64,000 nucleotides of DNA from Escherichia coli (GTDB lineage Bacteria; Pseudomonadota; Gammaproteobacteria; Enterobacterales; Enterobacteriaceae), in the NCBI GenBank assembly GCA_021307345.1, contig CP089930.1:1798001-1862000 (forward strand). Direction: 5' to 3'. A program made the translations under genes and the position numbers. Within the stretch, counting starts at the first letter, position 1. Each line of letters opens with the position of its first letter. Positions 1 through 8,554 of this stretch are shown piece by piece. The notes beneath the pieces were generated by a model that ran no database searches, had not been told where the DNA came from, and worked only from the letters and a program-made list of their open reading frames with translations.

Positions 1-741
1 TAAGCCTAACTCCGCACCACCGTAACCGGTGTTCCAGTTGTACTGTCCTTTCGCGCTCAATACGGCATCACCCAGGTGGTAGCCGATTTTAAGCTGGTAG
101 TACCCCATATATTTGGTGATATCCGGGTTATCGTCTGTATTACCCACTACATACCACGGTTTGACTTCCACCAGCCAGTTGCCGTTTTCTGCCATCAGGC
201 GGGTATAGATACGGTTCCAGCTACGGGACGTCGGGTCAGATCGCCCGTTTGAATCGTGGTTGTAGCCCATTTCCACATCGCGCAGTGTCCAGCCAGCAAA
301 GCGGTAATCGGTAGCAAAACCGAGGAATAATTGCGGTTCGTAATTAGTTTCACGAAACGGCGATGACTCTTCGCTATTAGAAAGCTGCCACCAGGATTTC
401 TGGGTGTAAGACGCACCCAGTACAGAGTTTGCTCCCAAAATCCCACGCCAAAGCGGAAACGCCAGACTTAACTGGAACTTTACTTCATCCTTACGCGCGT
501 TTTCTGCCCAGTCGTAACTGGCAATCGCTTCTTTATTCAGATCGCTGGTCTGGGTATAGATGATGTAGTTGGTGTCATAAGGATAAAGGGTGAAAGGATT
601 ATCATGTTCCTGCAACATATTGGCGATAATACTACCGCGCACAACAGGCGCATCATGCACCTCTTTCACCGTTGCCTCTTGTGCATGTACCGCCAGCGGC
701 AGCATATATACAGGCAACAACCAGCCCAGAAGAGTCCGCAT
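1..741 (-). CDS. pldA: Outer membrane phospholipase A (OMPLA), 3' end beyond the window
   Basis: This calcium-dependent outer membrane beta-barrel enzyme hydrolyses acyl chains of phospholipids that have strayed into the outer leaflet. Translation from the ATG at 741 gives 247 codons without a stop up to the window edge; the family length is about 289, so roughly 42 C-terminal residues are missing. The first 20 residues (MRTLLGWLLP...AVHA) form a Sec signal peptide with an AxA-type cleavage site before QEATVKE. The catalytic set is visible as His162 and Ser164 in GYNHDSNGRSDP and Asn176 in SRSWN (precursor numbering). The reading frame has no internal stop. It is divergent from yigI. In E. 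coli the next gene would be recQ, outside the window. Identity is near certain. Confidence 0.96.
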   Translation of the reverse strand, partial: MRTLLGWLLPVYMLPLAVHAQEATVKEVHDAPVVRGSIIANMLQEHDNPFTLYPYDTNYIIYTQTSDLNKEAIASYDWAENARKDEVKFQLSLAFPLWRGILGANSVLGASYTQKSWWQLSNSEESSPFRETNYEPQLFLGFATDYRFAGWTLRDVEMGYNHDSNGRSDPTSRSWNRIYTRLMAENGNWLVEVKPWYVVGNTDDNPDITKYMGYYQLKIGYHLGDAVLSAKGQYNWNTGYGGAELGL

Positions 742-903
742 CGGTCATGTTCTCCGTGACGAATTATTGATTAGATGAATATTTCTGCAGGCTATTCTAC
801 ATACTTAACTCAATTGCCGTTAGTTATCCCTTCCTAAAGTAGAAACCAACAACAAAGAAGCATAAAATCAACATTTCATTAACTATTGAAGTGTAAGGAT
901 GAT

Positions 904-1371
904 ATGTCTGCCGTACTGACTGCTGAACAAGCCCTGAAATTAGTGGGTGAAATGTTTGTCTATCACATGCCGTTTAACCGGGCATTGGGGATGGAACTGG
1001 AGCGTTACGAAAAAGAATTTGCGCAGCTGGCCTTTAATAATCAGCCAATGATGGTCGGTAACTGGGCGCAAAGTATTTTGCACGGCGGGGTGATTGCGTC
1101 GGCGCTGGATGTCGCCGCTGGCCTGGTATGTGTAGGCAGCACTTTAACGCGTCACGAAACCATTAATGAAGATGAACTGCGTCAGCGGCTATCGCGGATG
1201 GGAACCATAGATCTTCGCGTCGATTATCTGCGTCCAGGCAGGGGTGAGCGTTTTACAGCCACCAGTAGCCTGTTACGTGCGGGTAATAAAGTCGCCGTCG
1301 CCCGTGTCGAACTGCACAATGAAGAACAGCTTTATATTGCCAGTGCTACCGCCACCTATATGGTAGGTTGA
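904..1371 (+). CDS. yigI: Hotdog-fold acyl-CoA thioesterase YigI
   Basis: A 155-residue PaaI-type hotdog-fold protein. The family hydrolyses acyl-CoA thioesters in the cytoplasm, and YigI has been described as a medium/long-chain acyl-CoA thioesterase. The sequence shows the family pattern: [14 protein letters not shown], where the helix begins around residue 60, followed by strands including [10 protein letters not shown] and the C-terminal [11 protein letters not shown] chose the ATG at 904 rather than the upstream in-frame ATG at 886 because AAGGAT lies just before 904, and 155 residues is the length known for the E. coli protein. The 160-bp gap to pldA holds the divergent promoters, which I could not resolve. 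The physiological substrate is not evident from the sequence. Confidence 0.9.
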   Translation: MSAVLTAEQALKLVGEMFVYHMPFNRALGMELERYEKEFAQLAFNNQPMMVGNWAQSILHGGVIASALDVAAGLVCVGSTLTRHETINEDELRQRLSRMGTIDLRVDYLRPGRGERFTATSSLLRAGNKVAVARVELHNEEQLYIASATATYMVG

Positions 1372-1417
1372 AAATCTAAAAGCAGGTAAACTGCTTAAAC
1401 TGATGACAAACGCAAAT

Positions 1418-1447
1418 TGCCTGATGCGCTACGCTTATCTGGTCTAC
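1418..1447. repeat. REP-like palindrome between yigI and rarD
   Basis: The segment reads TGCCTGATGCGCTACGCTTA then TCTGGTCTAC, a divergent REP (palindromic unit) half. A second relic, GTAGGTTGGGTAAGGC, lies at about 1484-1499. Together they resemble a degraded REP pair in the yigI-rarD spacer. Confidence 0.6.
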
Positions 1448-1569
1448 CAGAGAAATGCAATGTATTGAATTTGCATCCTTTTGTAGGTTGGGTAAGGCAT
1501 GAACAAAGCGCACTTTGTCAGCCATCTGAGCAGGTAAACTGCAATTAACAACAAAAAATGAGTTTTCCA

Positions 1570-2460
1570 ATGGATACAAAACAAACGCGGCAGGGCGTAT
1601 TACTCGCTCTTGCCGCTTATTTTATTTGGGGTATTGCACCTGCGTACTTCAAACTGATTTATTACGTACCTGCTGATGAGATCCTGACGCATCGTGTAAT
1701 CTGGTCGTTTTTCTTTATGGTGGTGTTGATGAGCATCAGCCGCCAGTGGTCCTATTTAAAAACCCTGATTCAGACGCCGAAGAAAATATTTATGCTGGCA
1801 GTCTCTGCTGTGCTAATTGGTGGCAACTGGTTACTGTTTATCTGGGCAGTGAACAATCACCATATGCTGGAGGCCAGCCTTGGATACTTTATTAATCCAC
1901 TGGTGAATATATTGCTGGGGATGATTTTCCTCGGCGAGCGATTCCGCCGGATGCAATGGCTGGCAGTGATTCTGGCGATTTGTGGTGTGCTGGTCCAGCT
2001 CTGGACTTTTGGTTCGCTGCCAATCATCGCGCTGGGTCTGGCATTTAGTTTTGCCTTCTACGGCCTGGTACGCAAAAAGATTGCGGTAGAAGCACAAACC
2101 GGCATGTTAATTGAAACCATGTGGTTGCTGCCCGTGGCGGCGATTTACCTGTTTGCTATTGCTGATAGTTCTACCAGCCATATGGGGCAAAACCCAATGT
2201 CGCTAAATTTACTGCTGATCGCCGCCGGTATTGTTACTACCGTACCGCTGTTGTGTTTTACCGCCGCCGCCACGCGCCTGCGTCTCTCAACGTTAGGCTT
2301 TTTCCAGTATATTGGCCCGACGCTGATGTTCCTGCTGGCTGTGACGTTTTATGGTGAAAAACCGGGTGCCGATAAGATGGTGACTTTCGCCTTTATTTGG
2401 GTGGCGCTGGCAATTTTTGTGATGGATGCAATTTATACGCAGCGTAGAACGTCCAAATAA
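1570..2460 (+). CDS. rarD: EamA/DMT-family inner membrane transporter RarD
   Basis: A 296-residue integral inner membrane protein of the drug/metabolite transporter superfamily (RarD subfamily), with about ten hydrophobic helices spaced along the chain and positively charged loops such as [10 protein letters not shown]. It was named for a chloramphenicol-sensitivity phenotype, but its substrate is not established. The start at ATG 1570 (MDTKQTRQG) gives the family length; an in-frame ATG at 1558 (MSFPMDTKQ) is a possible alternative, and neither has a strong Shine-Dalgarno sequence. A hairpin at about 2482-2518 follows the stop codon. The gene is codirectional with yigF. Confidence 0.92.
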   Translation: MDTKQTRQGVLLALAAYFIWGIAPAYFKLIYYVPADEILTHRVIWSFFFMVVLMSISRQWSYLKTLIQTPKKIFMLAVSAVLIGGNWLLFIWAVNNHHMLEASLGYFINPLVNILLGMIFLGERFRRMQWLAVILAICGVLVQLWTFGSLPIIALGLAFSFAFYGLVRKKIAVEAQTGMLIETMWLLPVAAIYLFAIADSSTSHMGQNPMSLNLLLIAAGIVTTVPLLCFTAAATRLRLSTLGFFQYIGPTLMFLLAVTFYGEKPGADKMVTFAFIWVALAIFVMDAIYTQRRTSK

Positions 2461-2481
2461 AAAATAAATATATTCTGAAAA

Positions 2482-2518
2482 AAATATGCCGACTCTTGCA
2501 TGAGAGTGGGCATATTGC
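2482..2518. terminator. Hairpin after rarD, T-run on the minus side
   Basis: An imperfect inverted repeat pairs ATGCC-ACTCTT with GAGAGTGGGCAT around a GCAT loop. The run of A residues lies on its left, so read on the minus strand it has terminator form (stem followed by T-tract). On the plus strand, the direction of rarD, it has no T-tract. Its role is uncertain. Confidence 0.4.
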
Positions 2519-2555
2519 CATGCTGACAGGAGACTCACACAAGGATGTAAAATTT

Positions 2556-2936
2556 ATGTTGCGTATATTTATCCCAACATCTAACGGTAAGATTTCCAGA
2601 CGTCGTTATATATTTTCATTTATTTTAATAAATTTCATTTTTGCCTTTCTTATTATCTTTTTTAACGATGGGGACGCAGGTTTTCTTGTTATTGTCTCTA
2701 CCATCGCACTCCATTATCTCGTCATCAACATGAATTGCCAACGACTCCGTGATAGTGGTTTCATATATATAAAAACTTATGTTTTTGGTACATTAGCAGT
2801 ATATATCATCTCTATCATCACAATGATAGCCGAACATTTTGATTGTTCAGGCAATGGTTCGATGATTTTTTTGATTTGTTATTTTTCCACTTTCAGTATG
2901 CTAATGCTTGCACCTACTGATTCATCAAAACAATAG
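2556..2936 (+). CDS. yigF: Small inner membrane protein YigF, function unknown
   Basis: A 126-residue protein with four hydrophobic stretches, beginning with a basic amphipathic N-terminus ([12 protein letters not shown]) that fits a DUF805-like small membrane protein. The start at ATG 2556 (MLRIFIP) has AAGGA about ten bases upstream and gives the length known in E. coli; an upstream in-frame ATG at 2496 would add twenty residues with no better signal. The gene is distinctly AT-rich, with many ATA, TTA and AAA codons compared with rarD and corA on either side. It lies 13 bp before yigG on the same strand, so the two are probably cotranscribed. No catalytic motif is visible and no function can be assigned. 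Confidence 0.82.
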   Translation: MLRIFIPTSNGKISRRRYIFSFILINFIFAFLIIFFNDGDAGFLVIVSTIALHYLVINMNCQRLRDSGFIYIKTYVFGTLAVYIISIITMIAEHFDCSGNGSMIFLICYFSTFSMLMLAPTDSSKQ

Positions 2937-2949
2937 TTATGGAGTATTT

Positions 2950-3330
2950 ATGAGTAAGGAATATATGAACGATGGTTCATTAAGTGAAAATTGGAAATAC
3001 CGATTTAACTTTTATGATCAACATGGCTTTCCTGGATTCTGGGGGGCAACACCAGAATATAAAGCAGCATTTAAAACATTAAAAGTAAGACAACGATTAA
3101 CTATTCAAATGAATTTCATTGCTTTCTTCTGTTCCTGGATCTATTTATTTGTTCTGGGATTATGGAAAAAAGCAATTATAGTTCTATTACTTGGCATTCT
3201 ATCTCTATTTGTTGGTGCACTAATTGGCGTTAACATTCTGGGAATTGCCGTAGCAGCCTATGTTGCTGTTAACACGAACAAATGGTTTTATGAGAAAGAG
3301 GTAAAAGGTTTAAATACCTGGAGCCTTTGA
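2950..3330 (+). CDS. yigG: Small inner membrane protein YigG, DUF2628-like
   Basis: A 126-residue protein with a hydrophilic N-terminal half (about residues 1-50, including WKYRFNFYDQHG) followed by two to three hydrophobic segments and a short charged C-terminal tail ending NTWSL. It resembles DUF2628 small inner membrane proteins. The start at ATG 2950 (MSKEYMNDG) is preceded by GGAG at a good distance; the upstream in-frame ATG at 2908 lies inside yigF and is disfavoured. Base composition is AT-rich like yigF, with which it probably forms a two-gene unit. A strong hairpin with a T-run follows the stop codon. Function is unknown. Confidence 0.85.
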   Translation: MSKEYMNDGSLSENWKYRFNFYDQHGFPGFWGATPEYKAAFKTLKVRQRLTIQMNFIAFFCSWIYLFVLGLWKKAIIVLLLGILSLFVGALIGVNILGIAVAAYVAVNTNKWFYEKEVKGLNTWSL

Positions 3331-3336
3331 ATAACA

Positions 3337-3372
3337 GGTGGCTTAGCCAGGCTAAGCCACCGCCTTCTTTTT
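3337..3372 (+). terminator. Intrinsic terminator between yigG and corA
   Basis: The near-perfect palindrome GGTGGCTTAGCC/AGGCTAAGCCACC is followed on the plus strand by CGCCTTCTTTTT. It lies between the convergent yigG and corA stop codons and probably serves both. Confidence 0.8.
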
Positions 3373-4321
3373 ACAGCCAGTTCTTGCGCTTAAAGTACAG
3401 ATACGGTGCCAGGCCCGCGAGGATCATAAAGATAATCGCGCCAGGGTAGCCGAAACTCCACTTCAGTTCCGGCATAAACTCAAAGTTCATCCCGTAGCTG
3501 GAAGCGACCAGCGTCGGCGGCAGGAACACGACGGATACCACCGAGAAGATTTTGATGATGCGGTTCTGCTCGATGTTGATAAAGCCCATCGCCGCCTGCA
3601 TCAGGAAGTTCACCTTCTGGAACAGGGATTCGTTATGCGGCAGCAGGGATTCGATATCTCGCAGGATTTCACGCGCCTGCTCCAGTTGCCCACCCGGTAA
3701 GCGTGCTTTACGTACCAGGAAGTTGAGCGCGCGCTGGGTATCCATCAGACACAGGCGAACTTTCCAGCCGATATCTTCCAGTTCCGCCAGCGTGGAGAGC
3801 GCCTCGTCGTACTCATCGCCCTGATGCCCTTCCATAATTACCCGGCTCAACTGCTCCAGGTCGCTGTAGATATTTTCAATTTCATCTGCCAACTGTTCGA
3901 TTTTGGTTTCGAACAGATCCAGCAGCAGCTCGTAGGCATTACCGTCTACCATCGACTGGCTACGGGCACGCATACGATACAGACGGAATGCAGGCAGTTC
4001 ACGCTCACGCAGAGTAAACAGACGACCATCACGGATGGTAAATGCCACAGTGGAGTTACCGGCGTGATCTTCCGCATCTTCAAAGAAGAAGAAGGAGTGA
4101 ATATGCAGGCCGTCATCGTCTTCAAAGAAACGTGCCGATGCTTCGATGTCTTCCAGTTCCGGGCGGGTTGCCAGGCTCTGACCAAGTTCAGATTGTACGC
4201 GCAGTCGCTCGTCGTCGTCCGGTTCGACAAGATCAATCCATACTGCATTTACAAGGGGTTGTGACTCTTCGACTTCCAGCCGGGTCAGTCGGTTATTTTC
4301 CAGTTGAAATGCGCTCAGCAT
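3371..4321 (-). CDS. corA: Magnesium/cobalt/nickel channel CorA
   Basis: CorA is the constitutive pentameric inner membrane Mg2+ channel. The protein has 316 residues: a long acidic cytoplasmic domain (about residues 1-250, with repeated DDDE/EDDD clusters) and two C-terminal membrane helices. The selectivity signature YGMNFEF, with GMN at 277-279, lies at the end of the first helix, and the chain ends in the basic FKRKNWL. The start at ATG 4321 (MLSAFQLEN) matches the family; in-frame extension to 4336 is possible but unneeded. The leader upstream is long (from 4322) and contains a hairpin and a candidate leader ORF, consistent with the translation/Rho-dependent control described for corA in Salmonella. 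Confidence 0.98.
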   Translation of the reverse strand: MLSAFQLENNRLTRLEVEESQPLVNAVWIDLVEPDDDERLRVQSELGQSLATRPELEDIEASARFFEDDDGLHIHSFFFFEDAEDHAGNSTVAFTIRDGRLFTLRERELPAFRLYRMRARSQSMVDGNAYELLLDLFETKIEQLADEIENIYSDLEQLSRVIMEGHQGDEYDEALSTLAELEDIGWKVRLCLMDTQRALNFLVRKARLPGGQLEQAREILRDIESLLPHNESLFQKVNFLMQAAMGFINIEQNRIIKIFSVVSVVFLPPTLVASSYGMNFEFMPELKWSFGYPGAIIFMILAGLAPYLYFKRKNWL

Positions 4322-4443
4322 GACCGGGACTCCCAATGCTTAAAATATCGGACAGTTCGGTGGGCACACAGAAACAAATTGGGTTTCAGACCATTAAACA
4401 GCCTGACTCAGCGCGACGGGAAAAATTGAGGTCGCTGACAACC

Positions 4444-4475
4444 GCTAAGGCTATCAGCAAAAAGGGATAGCCTTA
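4444..4475 (-). promoter_or_regulatory. Hairpin in the corA leader
   Basis: CTAAGGCTATC pairs with GATAGCCTTAG around an A/T-rich loop (AGCAAAAAGG on the plus strand). It lies between the candidate leader peptide stop and the corA start. No T-run follows it, so it is not a simple terminator; a regulatory or pausing role is an inference. Confidence 0.6.
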
Positions 4476-4529
4476 GGAGTTGATCCTGGATGACAGGATA
4501 GTGAGCCAGTATCTACTGGGTGTGTCCAA
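4473..4529 (-). CDS. Candidate corA leader peptide (CorL-like), 18 residues
   Basis: A TTG at 4529 begins an 18-codon ORF (MDTPSRYWLT..., ending NS) that stops at TAA 4473-4475. GAGGA lies eight bases upstream of the TTG, a good ribosome-binding geometry. The stop codon sits at the base of the AAGGCTATC...GATAGCCTT hairpin, so a ribosome finishing the peptide would collide with that structure. Salmonella corA is known to have a short leader gene, corL, whose translation affects Rho-dependent termination; I infer that this ORF is its counterpart but cannot confirm sequence homology here. Confidence 0.45.
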   Translation of the reverse strand: MDTPSRYWLTILSSRINS

Positions 4530-4690
4530 GGCGAATGTCCTCTTAGAGTGATCGTGCGCGCATGTTACGCCAGCAAAATTTTGCCGTCAACACGCAACAG
4601 AACACCACAGAACAATAGTTGAACTTCGCGCTTTTTGGTACTCGTCAAGGTCGCTAACAGGATAAAAAAATCCCACATCCAGGACCTATA

Positions 4691-5455
4691 ATGGCGCATC
4701 GGCTACTCATTGGTAAAGGAATGATCACCTTGAATCTCAAACGGATTTTTCTCGCCCTCACCTTACTCCCCTTATTTGCTGTTGCCGCTGATGACTGCGT
4801 ACTCTCTGATCCGACGCTGACCGTGCAGGCGTATACCGTTAATCCTCAAACCGAACGGGTGAAAATGTACTGGCAAAAAGCCAATGGCGAAGCGTGGGGA
4901 ACGTTACATTCGCTGCTGGCTGATGTTAATAGTCAGGATCAGGTTCAGATGGTGATGAACGGCGGCATCTATGATGAAAGCTATGCGCCGCTTGGTTTGT
5001 ACATCGAAAACGGTCAGCAGAAGGTGGCGCTAAATCTCGCCTCAGGGGAAGGGAACTTCTTTATCCGTCCTGGCGGCGTGTTTTATGTCGCGGGAGATAA
5101 ATTCGGCATCGTTCGTCTGGATGAATTTAAAGCAAGTAAAGAAATTCAGTTTGCGGTGCAGTCAGGGCCAATGTTGTTAGAAAACGGGGTCATAAATACA
5201 CGTATTCACCCGAATGTTGCCTCACGCAAAATTCGTAACGGTGTAGGGATTAATAAACAAGGGAACGCCGTGTTTTTGTTGAGCCAGCAGGCGACAAATT
5301 TTTATGATTTTGCCTGTTATGCCAAAGCGAAACTGGACGTAGAGCAGCTGCTTTATCTTGATGGCACGATTTCACATATGTATATGAAAGGCGGGGCAAT
5401 CCCGTGGCAACGCTATCCTTTTGTTACCATGATTTCCGTCGAGCGGAAAGGTTAG
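4691..5455 (+). CDS. yigE: Secreted DUF2233 (NAGPA-like) protein YigE
   Basis: A 254-residue protein of the DUF2233/phosphodiester glycosidase (NAGPA-like) family. A hydrophobic signal segment (about residues 14-32, RIFLALTLLPLFAVA) followed by AADDC suggests export to the periplasm. The conserved family motifs NGGIYDESYAPLG, QSGPMLLENG, RNGVGI and YLDGTISHMY are all visible. The ATG at 4691 has AGGA six bases upstream. A later ATG at 4721 would give a more typical signal peptide start, but its Shine-Dalgarno sequence is too close. The neighbours corA and uvrD are unrelated in function. The substrate is unknown; hydrolysis of a phosphodiester-linked sugar is a family-level inference. Confidence 0.87.
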   Translation: MAHRLLIGKGMITLNLKRIFLALTLLPLFAVAADDCVLSDPTLTVQAYTVNPQTERVKMYWQKANGEAWGTLHSLLADVNSQDQVQMVMNGGIYDESYAPLGLYIENGQQKVALNLASGEGNFFIRPGGVFYVAGDKFGIVRLDEFKASKEIQFAVQSGPMLLENGVINTRIHPNVASRKIRNGVGINKQGNAVFLLSQQATNFYDFACYAKAKLDVEQLLYLDGTISHMYMKGGAIPWQRYPFVTMISVERKG

Positions 5456-5493
5456 AATGATAGTTTTGTGTCAGATACTTAATATGGTGCTGA

Positions 5494-5578
<85 letters not shown>

Positions 5579-5591
5579 ACGTAATCGTAAA

Positions 5592-7754
5592 TTACACCGT
5601 CTCCAGCCGGGCGTAAGCCGCTACCAGCCATTTAATACCCTGGCCCTGGAATGCCACCTGCAAACGACTATGTTCGCCGCTACCTTCCATATTAACGATA
5701 GTTCCTTCACCGAACTTGGCGTGACGCACGCGCTGACCGAGCTTGTAGCCGCTGTCGTTCTCAACCATCGGCGTACCCATGCGCTGATGGCTAACCGGGC
5801 GGCTTACCGTGGCGCGCAGGCGCACCTCTTCCACACACTCCTCCGGCAGCTCGCCAATAAATCGCGACGGGCGATGGTAAACTTCTTTGCCATACAGACG
5901 GCGGGTTTCCGCGTAGGTCAGCGTCAGTTTCTGCATCGCACGGGTTACGCCAACGTAGGCCAGACGGCGTTCTTCCTCCAGACGCCCGCCTTCATCCAGC
6001 GACATCTGGCTTGGGAACATGCCCTCTTCCATACCGACAATAAACACCTGCGGAAACTCCAGGCCTTTTGCCGAGTGTAGCGTCATCAGCTGTACCGCAT
6101 CCTGCCAGGTATCCGCCTGCCCTTCACCTGCTTCGAGCGCCGCATGGGAGAGGAACGCCTGTAGCGGCATTAAATCTTCGTCTTCTTCGTTGTAGCTGAA
6201 CTGGCGCGTTGCCGTCACCAGTTCCTCTAAGTTTTCGATACGCGTCTGGCCTTTTTCGCCTTTCTCCTGCTCGTACATGGTGCGCAGGCCGGAGTCTTTA
6301 ATTACCCGGTCAGTCTGTACATGCAGCGGCATATCGGCGGTTTCTTGCGCTAAGGCGTCGATCAGTTCCATAAACCGCTGTAAGGCGCTGGCAGCACGTC
6401 CGGCGAGGGCTTTTTCCTGCAACAGTTCACGACATGCCTGCCAGAGTGTTAACTGGCGATCGCGCGATGTCTGACGTACCACGTCCAGCGTCCGGTCACC
6501 AATACCACGCGTTGGCGTATTGACCACGCGCTCAAATGCCGCGTCATCGTTACGGTTGGCGATCAGGCGCAGATACGAGAGCGCATCTTTGATTTCCTGA
6601 CGTTCGAAGAAGCGCATACCGCCATAAATACGATACGGCATACTGGCCTGCAATAAGGCTTCTTCCAGTACACGCGACTGGGCGTTGCTACGGTAGAGAA
6701 TGGCGCACTCAGCGAGCGCCCCGCCGTTGTCCTGCCAGGTTTTGATGCGGTTAACGACAAAACGCGCTTCGTCGAGTTCGTTAAAGGCGCAATAGAGGGA
6801 AATCGGCTCACCGTCCGCGCCATCAGTCCACAGTTTTTTACCCAGACGCCCGTTGTTGTTTTCAATCAGGGCGTTAGCGGCGCTCAGAATGTTGCTGGTT
6901 GAGCGGTAGTTCTGCTCCAGACGAATAGTTTCGGCACCGGGGAAATCATTGAGGAAACGCTGAATATTCTCTACCTGCGCCCCACGCCAGCCGTAGATTG
7001 ACTGGTCGTCATCACCAACAATCATCACTTTGCCGGTATCGCCCGCCAGCAGACGGATCCACGCGTACTGAATGTTGTTGGTATCCTGGAATTCATCCAC
7101 CAGAATGTTGGTAAAACGTTCGCGGTAGTGTTGAAGGATATGTGGCTTGTTAAGCCACAGTTCGTGGGCGCGAAGCAATAGTTCGGCGAAGTCCACCAGG
7201 CCTGCGCGGTCACACGCTTCCTGATACGCCTGATAAACCTTCTGCCAGGTCTGCTCCACCGGATTACCGTAGCTTTGAATATGATGCGGGCGCAGCCCTT
7301 CATCTTTCTGGCTGTTGATGTACCACATTGCCTGACGTGGCGGCCACTGCTTCTCGTCGAGATTCATTGCCTTGATCAGACGTTTAAGCAAGCGCAATTG
7401 GTCTTCGCTATCGAGGATCTGAAAATCCTGCGGTAGATTGGCGTCCATATGGTGCGCACGTAGCAGGCGGTGCGCCAGCCCGTGGAAAGTACCGACCCAC
7501 ATGCCGCCCTGGCTGGTGCCCATCAGTTGCCCGATACGATGACGCATCTCCGCCGCCGCTTTGTTGGTAAACGTCACCGCCATAATCGAGTACGGCGAGC
7601 AGTTTTCCACGCTCATCAGCCAGGCGATACGATGCACCAGTACGCGCGTCTTACCACTGCCCGCGCCCGCCAGCACCAGAAGATTGCTGCGTGGCGCGGC
7701 CACCGCTTCGCGCTGTTTGTCATTAAGGCTTTCGAGCAGGTAAGAAACGTCCAT
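5592..7754 (-). CDS. uvrD: DNA helicase II UvrD
   Basis: UvrD is the SF1A 3'-5' helicase that removes the incised oligonucleotide in nucleotide excision repair (after UvrABC), unwinds the nicked strand in methyl-directed mismatch repair, and clears RecA filaments. The 720-residue protein shows Walker A AGAGSGKT at 29-36, the Q-motif LNDKQREAV, motif II VDEFQDTN, motif [16 protein letters not shown], motif IV EQNYRS, motif V LMTLHSAKGLEF and motif VI VGVTRAM, and ends with the Tudor-like C-terminus. The start at ATG 7754 (MDVSYLLES) is the family start; an in-frame extension to 7940 would run through the LexA box and into yigB. It is SOS-inducible from the box at 7813-7828. Confidence 0.98.
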   Translation of the reverse strand: MDVSYLLESLNDKQREAVAAPRSNLLVLAGAGSGKTRVLVHRIAWLMSVENCSPYSIMAVTFTNKAAAEMRHRIGQLMGTSQGGMWVGTFHGLAHRLLRAHHMDANLPQDFQILDSEDQLRLLKRLIKAMNLDEKQWPPRQAMWYINSQKDEGLRPHHIQSYGNPVEQTWQKVYQAYQEACDRAGLVDFAELLLRAHELWLNKPHILQHYRERFTNILVDEFQDTNNIQYAWIRLLAGDTGKVMIVGDDDQSIYGWRGAQVENIQRFLNDFPGAETIRLEQNYRSTSNILSAANALIENNNGRLGKKLWTDGADGEPISLYCAFNELDEARFVVNRIKTWQDNGGALAECAILYRSNAQSRVLEEALLQASMPYRIYGGMRFFERQEIKDALSYLRLIANRNDDAAFERVVNTPTRGIGDRTLDVVRQTSRDRQLTLWQACRELLQEKALAGRAASALQRFMELIDALAQETADMPLHVQTDRVIKDSGLRTMYEQEKGEKGQTRIENLEELVTATRQFSYNEEDEDLMPLQAFLSHAALEAGEGQADTWQDAVQLMTLHSAKGLEFPQVFIVGMEEGMFPSQMSLDEGGRLEEERRLAYVGVTRAMQKLTLTYAETRRLYGKEVYHRPSRFIGELPEECVEEVRLRATVSRPVSHQRMGTPMVENDSGYKLGQRVRHAKFGEGTIVNMEGSGEHSRLQVAFQGQGIKWLVAAYARLETV

Positions 7755-7812
7755 TGGCACCGCCGCGTAAAAATAGGTTGGGCGGAGAAGCGCAACGCCC
7801 TCCGCCAAAAAG

Positions 7813-7828
7813 CTGGGTATATATACAG
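7813..7828 (-). promoter_or_regulatory. LexA (SOS) box upstream of uvrD
   Basis: On the uvrD strand this reads CTGTATATATACCCAG, matching the LexA consensus CTG-N10-CAG with the alternating TA core. It lies 59 bases upstream of the uvrD start, between uvrD and yigB. Confidence 0.95.
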
Positions 7829-7837
7829 ATTTGCTGA

Positions 7838-8554
7838 TTATATCAGCGAGGTCAGAGATGCCAACCGGGAAATTTCCAGATGCGGGAGTAAACGGCTGTC
7901 CCAGGTTTGCATCAGGCAGCCATTTTCCGGCCTGATCCAACAGGCCTGCATTCCGCTGCGGATCGCCCCACCCACGTCGGTGGTAAGATCGTCACCTACA
8001 TGTAAGATCTCGCCGATCGGCACATTGAGTTTTTCTGCCGCCAGAAAGTACATATCGCTGAATGGTTTCGAGCGCCCGTGCGGGCCAGCGCGCAGCACAA
8101 ACTCAAAGTAGTCGCCCAGACCAAACAGTTCCGGCTGCGCGTTACCGTTGGTGATCGCTACCAGCGGCCATTTCTTCGCCAGCTGTTTTAAGGTGTCGTG
8201 GGTTTGCTGCGGAACATCGATTCGGCTGCGCCATTTGGCAAAGTTGATCATCGCCGCGTGTGCGCCTGCGCTGGCTTCTTCCGCGCTCAGCCCGGCGTCA
8301 AGCATCGCTTGTTCAATCGAGCGAAAGCGCCAGCGCGTCACGTCGTGATAAATCTCGGGTTCCGCTTCCCGTACCGCCTGGCGCAGACGTTGCAGATCTT
8401 CATTCTGGAAGCTGCGCAGCGCCGGATGATAATTTTGCACAAAAGTCAGCGCCTCCCGCTCGGTGCGCAAAATCACCGGACGGTTGTCGTAAAGGGTATC
8501 ATCCAGGTCAAAGGTGAGCGCCGAGATGCGCCCCAAAGGCCGGTAAAAACGCAT
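7838..8554 (-). CDS. yigB: HAD-superfamily FMN phosphatase YigB
   Basis: A 238-residue haloacid-dehalogenase-like hydrolase. E. coli YigB dephosphorylates FMN to riboflavin among other small phosphates. The HAD motifs are clear: motif [11 protein letters not shown] at about 15-24 with the nucleophile Asp, motif II in AITNGN, motif III Lys in GRSKPFSD, and motif [10 protein letters not shown]. The start ATG overlaps the xerC stop by one base (TAATG), so translation is probably coupled. It is the last gene of the lptM-dapF-yigA-xerC-yigB cluster. Confidence 0.95.
   Translation of the reverse strand: MRFYRPLGRISALTFDLDDTLYDNRPVILRTEREALTFVQNYHPALRSFQNEDLQRLRQAVREAEPEIYHDVTRWRFRSIEQAMLDAGLSAEEASAGAHAAMINFAKWRSRIDVPQQTHDTLKQLAKKWPLVAITNGNAQPELFGLGDYFEFVLRAGPHGRSKPFSDMYFLAAEKLNVPIGEILHVGDDLTTDVGGAIRSGMQACWIRPENGCLMQTWDSRLLPHLEISRLASLTSLI

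Larger units (their letters stand above)
4322..4690 (-). promoter_or_regulatory. corA leader region, divergent from yigE
   Basis: These 369 bases separate the divergent corA and yigE genes. Read on the corA strand they contain a short UUG-started ORF (4473-4529), a hairpin of AAGGCTATC/GATAGCCTT arms at about 4444-4475, and then about 120 bases to the corA start. The layout of leader ORF followed by structure is that of a regulated 5' untranslated region. On the yigE strand, AGGA precedes the ATG at 4691. I could not place promoter boxes with confidence. Confidence 0.55.

Noticed and set aside
3824-4264. A 146-codon open frame antisense to corA
   Set aside because: It is fully contained in the corA coding region, has no family resemblance and no ribosome-binding site.
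7755-7940. N-terminal extension of uvrD by 62 codons
   Set aside because: The extension would read through the LexA box and into yigB. The family starts at MDVSYLL, so 7754 is used.
7470-8111. A 213-codon open frame antisense to uvrD and yigB
   Set aside because: It spans the junction of two well-supported genes on the other strand and has no family match that I recognise.
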